Below are positions 14,964-17,667 of a stretch of 17,667 nt of DNA, one piece after another. Below the pieces are notes generated by a model that worked only from the letters and a program-made list of their open reading frames with translations, made no database searches and was not told the origin of the DNA. The stretch is from Pseudomonadota bacterium (GTDB taxonomy: Bacteria > Pseudomonadota > Alphaproteobacteria > Rhizobiales > Rhizobiaceae). The position numbers and the translations under genes were made by a program. Where the stretch lies: NCBI GenBank assembly GCA_023390055.1, contig JAEWDP010000179.1:1-17667 (forward strand), written 5' to 3'. Positions within the stretch are counted from its first letter, which is position 1. Every line of letters starts with the position of its first letter.

Positions 14964-15920
14964 CTTACCTTCCTCGCACTGCTGATTGAACGCCTGGTAG
15001 GCTATCCGGACTGGATCTACCGTCTCATTGGGCACCCTGTCACCTGGATAGGCAGACTGATTTCCACTTTTGACACCCGTTGGAACCAAGAAGGTGATGA
15101 CACCCATCACCGCCGACGGCGGGGAGTTGCCGCCCTGGTCCTCATCCTGCTGCTTGTTATTGCCACGGGTCTCGCGATCCAGGGATTTCTTCTTGCCCTG
15201 CCATTCGGCTTCATCCTTTTGGTGCTTGTCTGTACGAGCCTGCCCGCACAAAAGAGCCTCGAGACGCATGTGGAAGCGGTGGCCGCGGCGCTCGAAACCG
15301 ATGGATTGAATGCAGGTCGCAAGGCTGTATCGATGATCGTTGGGCGCGATCCCCTCCACCTGGATGAACCGGCCGTGTGTCGTGCCGCAATCGAAAGTCT
15401 GTCTGAGAATTTTTCCGACGGTGTCGTTGCCCCGGCATTTTGGCTTGGTGTCGGTGGCCTTGCCACTGGCGCCGCATACAAAGCCATCAATACGGCCGAC
15501 AGCATGATCGGTCATCAAACTTTCCGACATGAAGCATTCGGCTGGGCAGCCGCGCGCGTCGACGATCTTGTCAATCTTCCGGCATCCCGTCTCAGTGGGA
15601 TCCTTTTCGTGGTTGCTGCATTTTTTGTCAAAGGTTCGTCCCCGCGTGGGGCGATCAGAGCGATAGTGCGCGATGCGAGGCATCACCGTTCGCCTAATGC
15701 CGGATGGCCAGAGGCCGCTATGGCTGGCGCATTGGCAATAGCCCTCGCCGGTCCCCGCAGTTATGGCGGGGAGATGGTTGAGGCCCGTTTCATGGGCGAA
15801 GGCGGCCGTAGTAAGCTTGACACTGATGATGTCCGCCGCGCCCTGAAGCTCACCCGCATCGCTCATGGGCTGTTGCTTGGCTTGTTCGGGTTGGCTGCAC
15901 TGGTTAGCTTGCAAATCTGA
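14952..15920 (+). CDS. cbiB: Adenosylcobinamide-phosphate synthase CbiB (CobD of P. denitrificans naming)
   Basis: A 322-residue inner-membrane protein that joins aminopropanol phosphate to adenosylcobyric acid. Hydrophobic segments are visible at about residues 1-15, 60-95, 150-170, 210-230 and 300-320. Family signatures are AAIESLSENFSDGVVAP after GRDP (from residue 131), KAINTADSMIGH, and HHRSPNAGWPEAAMAGAL near residue 245. The basic run HHRRRRG at about 52-58 precedes the first long membrane block. The ribosome site is poor and the start codon almost touches that of cobD. Its last 17 bases overlap the cobQ end on the opposite strand. Product and substrate link it directly to its two neighbours: cobQ makes cobyric acid and cobD makes the linker. 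Confidence 0.95.
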   Translation: MYLLLTFLALLIERLVGYPDWIYRLIGHPVTWIGRLISTFDTRWNQEGDDTHHRRRRGVAALVLILLLVIATGLAIQGFLLALPFGFILLVLVCTSLPAQKSLETHVEAVAAALETDGLNAGRKAVSMIVGRDPLHLDEPAVCRAAIESLSENFSDGVVAPAFWLGVGGLATGAAYKAINTADSMIGHQTFRHEAFGWAAARVDDLVNLPASRLSGILFVVAAFFVKGSSPRGAIRAIVRDARHHRSPNAGWPEAAMAGALAIALAGPRSYGGEMVEARFMGEGGRSKLDTDDVRRALKLTRIAHGLLLGLFGLAALVSLQI

Positions 15921-17358
15921 GCAACCCGGGGAGATCGAGATGCTGTTCCATGTGGGCAGCAAGACGGTCCAGCACCACATCCACTCCCGCCTCATAATCA
16001 AAACCGCATGGCTTTCCACCCAGCCGCCGAATCCATGCCGCCCTCTGATCTCCATTGGAAAACAGTCCATGGAGGTAAGTGCCGACCACCTTCCCATCCG
16101 ACGACATCGCACCATCTGGCGTACCCGAGAGATTTGCAAAAGGTCGAACACAATCAGGGCCGGTGGTTCGCCCAATATGCATTTCATATCCTCGAAGCGG
16201 AATGTCATCAAAGCTCCACCCCGCCACTTGTTCCAGACGCTTATCCCCAGAAAGAACAGTATCAACGTGGAGCAGGCCGAGACCCTCAATCGAACACGGT
16301 TGTCCTTCTATTCCATCCGGATCCGATATTGTCTTACCGAGCATCTGGAAACCACCACAAAGGCCAAGTATGCGTCCTCCGCGTCGGACGTGCGCGAGAA
16401 TATCGATATCCATTCCCGTACTTTTCAGGATCTGCAGATCCGTTATCGTTGCTTTGGAACCAAGAAGTAGAATGAGGTCACAATCTCCCGGGATCGCCAG
16501 GTTGGAGCGCAGCCGCACCAACTCCACATCCGGTTCTGCCTCAAGTGGGTCCAGATCGTCAAAATTGGAAACATGCGGCAGGATCGGTACACCGATCCGA
16601 ATTCTGGCGTCTCGTTTCGTCTCTCTTGGCTGGTGCACGCCGAGAGAATCCTCGGCTGGTAAGCGTGCTGCATCCGGAAAGAAAGGGAGCAGACCAATCG
16701 ACTGCCAGCCCGTCAATGCTCCAATCATCTTCATGCCTTCGGCAAACAAGGCGGGATCTCCACGGAACCGATTGACGATAAATCCTTTGATCAACGCGGC
16801 ATCTTCTTGAGCCAACACCACCTTCGTACCTGCAATACTGGCGATCACGCCACCACGATCAATATCGCCTATTAAAATAACCGGCACCTCAGCCGCACGC
16901 GCAAATCCCATGTTGGCAATATCGTGTTGACGAAGGTTGATCTCCGAGGCGCTACCTGCTCCTTCTATCAGGACAAGGTCTGCCTGACGCCGCAAAATTT
17001 CGAAGCTTTGCAGGACGCGAGGCATCAGGGCCTGCTTGATATCTTGATATTTGACGGCCTCGATACTGCCCTCGACACATCCCTGGACCACCAGTTGTGC
17101 CCCTATATCGCTGTGAGGTTTGAGGAGTACCGGATTCATATGAACGCTTGAAGGTACACCTGCTGCCAATGCCTGCAACGCCTGCGCTCGCCCAATCTCA
17201 CCACCATCAGCAGTTATGGCAGCATTATTCGACATATTTTGGGGCTTGAATGGAAGGACCTTGTAGCCGCGCAATCTGAATGCCCGGCAAAGGCCGGCCA
17301 CAACCAGCGACTTGCCTACATCAGATCCTGTTCCCTGAAACATGAGGGCCCCGGCCAT
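15904..17358 (-). CDS. cobQ: Adenosylcobyric acid synthase (glutamine-hydrolysing)
   Basis: A 484-residue cytoplasmic amidotransferase that amidates the b, d, e and g side chains of adenosylcobyrinic acid a,c-diamide using ATP and glutamine. The N-terminal dethiobiotin-synthetase-like domain starts with the P-loop GTGSDVGKS at residues 9-17, followed by KPQNMSNNAA. LIEGAGSASEINL and GDIDRGGV are also typical. The C-terminal class I glutaminase domain, from about residue 250, has nucleophile Cys334 in LGLCGGFQMLGK and His430 in GTYLHGLF. The ATG has AAAGGAG very close upstream (about two bases), so translation may be modest; the next in-frame ATG is at residue 6, but residue 1 fits the family N-terminus. 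The gene is convergent with cbiB. No B12 riboswitch was seen in the 309 bases available upstream. Confidence 0.96.
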   Translation of the reverse strand: MAGALMFQGTGSDVGKSLVVAGLCRAFRLRGYKVLPFKPQNMSNNAAITADGGEIGRAQALQALAAGVPSSVHMNPVLLKPHSDIGAQLVVQGCVEGSIEAVKYQDIKQALMPRVLQSFEILRRQADLVLIEGAGSASEINLRQHDIANMGFARAAEVPVILIGDIDRGGVIASIAGTKVVLAQEDAALIKGFIVNRFRGDPALFAEGMKMIGALTGWQSIGLLPFFPDAARLPAEDSLGVHQPRETKRDARIRIGVPILPHVSNFDDLDPLEAEPDVELVRLRSNLAIPGDCDLILLLGSKATITDLQILKSTGMDIDILAHVRRGGRILGLCGGFQMLGKTISDPDGIEGQPCSIEGLGLLHVDTVLSGDKRLEQVAGWSFDDIPLRGYEMHIGRTTGPDCVRPFANLSGTPDGAMSSDGKVVGTYLHGLFSNGDQRAAWIRRLGGKPCGFDYEAGVDVVLDRLAAHMEQHLDLPGLLRFAS

Positions 17359-17510
17359 TCTCCTTTAGCCCCTCCTTCAGTCTGGGTCGCGGCATCTACT
17401 CTGCATTTGTACATGACAACATTACTGAAGCAATCGAGGTCTCCCCAGCAAAACACGCGAGTGGCAGGATCTCGGCACTGCATGTGCCCGTATTGCTGCT
17501 AGTCGCAGAC
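17359..17510. other. Upstream region of cobQ
   Basis: About 150 bases between cobQ and the transposase remnant, presumably with the cobQ promoter. I found no clear promoter boxes and no match to the conserved GCCACTG core of cobalamin riboswitches on either strand. A plus-strand frame runs open from 17346 to the window end but only its last part looks like protein. Confidence 0.4.
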
Positions 17511-17667
17511 AATCAGCAGACGTTGCACAACCTGCTTACCAAACTGGAGATGGCTCCACACCGAACCTTCGGTTTCAGGAACTTTGAAAATTACCGCTTG
17601 CGTGTTCTGGTGCTGTGCGGTTTGCAAACCATCGACAACCCGTTCGGCACGAGGTTGTCACCATGTC
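17511..17667 (+). pseudogene. C-terminal remnant of an ISL3-like transposase
   Basis: On the plus strand, bases 17532-17621 encode LLTKLEMAPHRTFG followed by GFRNFENYRLRVLVLCG. This closely resembles the end of ISL3-type transposases, whose last helix reads roughly HTKMEM..RRAYGFRNFENYRLRV (recalled, not searched). The usual NG..EG motif just before it is replaced by NQQTLHN, the upstream frame shows no DDE catalytic segments, and the frame reads on past the normal end without a stop to the window edge. It is therefore most likely a decayed 3' fragment of an insertion sequence. No terminal inverted repeat was found. If more of the element lies elsewhere, it should be on the left, where cobQ is intact, so the rest is probably deleted. 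Confidence 0.6.

Noticed and set aside
14934..16289. A 451-codon open frame on the minus strand across cbiB and the end of cobQ
   Set aside because: It lies antisense to cbiB and out of frame with cobQ, has no recognisable domain, no good ribosome site and a composition rich in Cys, Trp and Arg typical of shadow frames.
16079..16810. A 243-codon plus-strand open frame opposite cobQ
   Set aside because: Antisense shadow of cobQ; the product is Ser/Arg/Pro-rich and unlike any folded protein.
17359..17667. Cobalamin riboswitch upstream of cobQ
   Set aside because: I looked for the conserved GCCACTG-type core on both strands and did not find it; only 309 bases are available, so one further upstream cannot be excluded.

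Overview
The window looks like a chromosomal stretch from an alphaproteobacterium, most likely of the Hyphomicrobiales (Rhizobiales). This is inferred from gene content and protein style, with no database search: aerobic-type cobalamin genes in a rhizobial arrangement, an alphaproteobacterial EF-P/EpmA/EpmB set, a GcvA-like LysR regulator and short intergenic spaces. No rRNA, tRNA or CRISPR array was seen. Most of the window is ordinary metabolic and housekeeping DNA. The less explained parts are the gap between purU and the LysR gene (about 7.6-9.0 kb) and the right edge.

Layout. (1) 1-3149: the C-terminal half of an RND efflux pump and its NodT-type outer-membrane lipoprotein, closed by a strong symmetrical terminator. 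(2) 3411-6325: the EF-P modification module, with efp on the minus strand and epmA-epmB overlapping on the plus strand. (3) 6704-7588: purU, a formyl-THF deformylase. (4) 7589-9040: a gene-poor stretch holding a hairpin, a 30-codon ORF with a strong ribosome site, a 65-residue small protein, a stand-alone Lrp ligand-binding domain on the minus strand and a perfect palindrome in front of it. (5) 9041-13929: a LysR regulator divergent from an amaA-amaB-like operon for L-pipecolate/lysine catabolism, followed by a P1-family (DmpA/NylC-type) self-cleaving hydrolase. (6) 13919-17358: three late cobalamin genes packed end to end with overlapping 3' ends and almost touching start codons. (7) 17511-17667: the tail of an ISL3-like transposase, which suggests an insertion-sequence remnant at the boundary.

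How the genes work together. EpmB makes (R)-beta-lysine, EpmA attaches it to Lys34 of EF-P, and modified EF-P rescues ribosomes stalled at polyproline. AmaA oxidises L-pipecolate to piperideine-6-carboxylate, whose open form, 2-aminoadipate semialdehyde, is oxidised by AmaB to 2-aminoadipate. CobQ produces cobyric acid, CobD (CobC in Pseudomonas denitrificans naming) makes aminopropanol phosphate, and CbiB joins the two. I did not find a clearly new multi-gene system. The best candidates for novelty are the hydrolase in the pipecolate operon, the small-ORF region after purU, and the unusual translation-start layout shared by cobD and cbiB.
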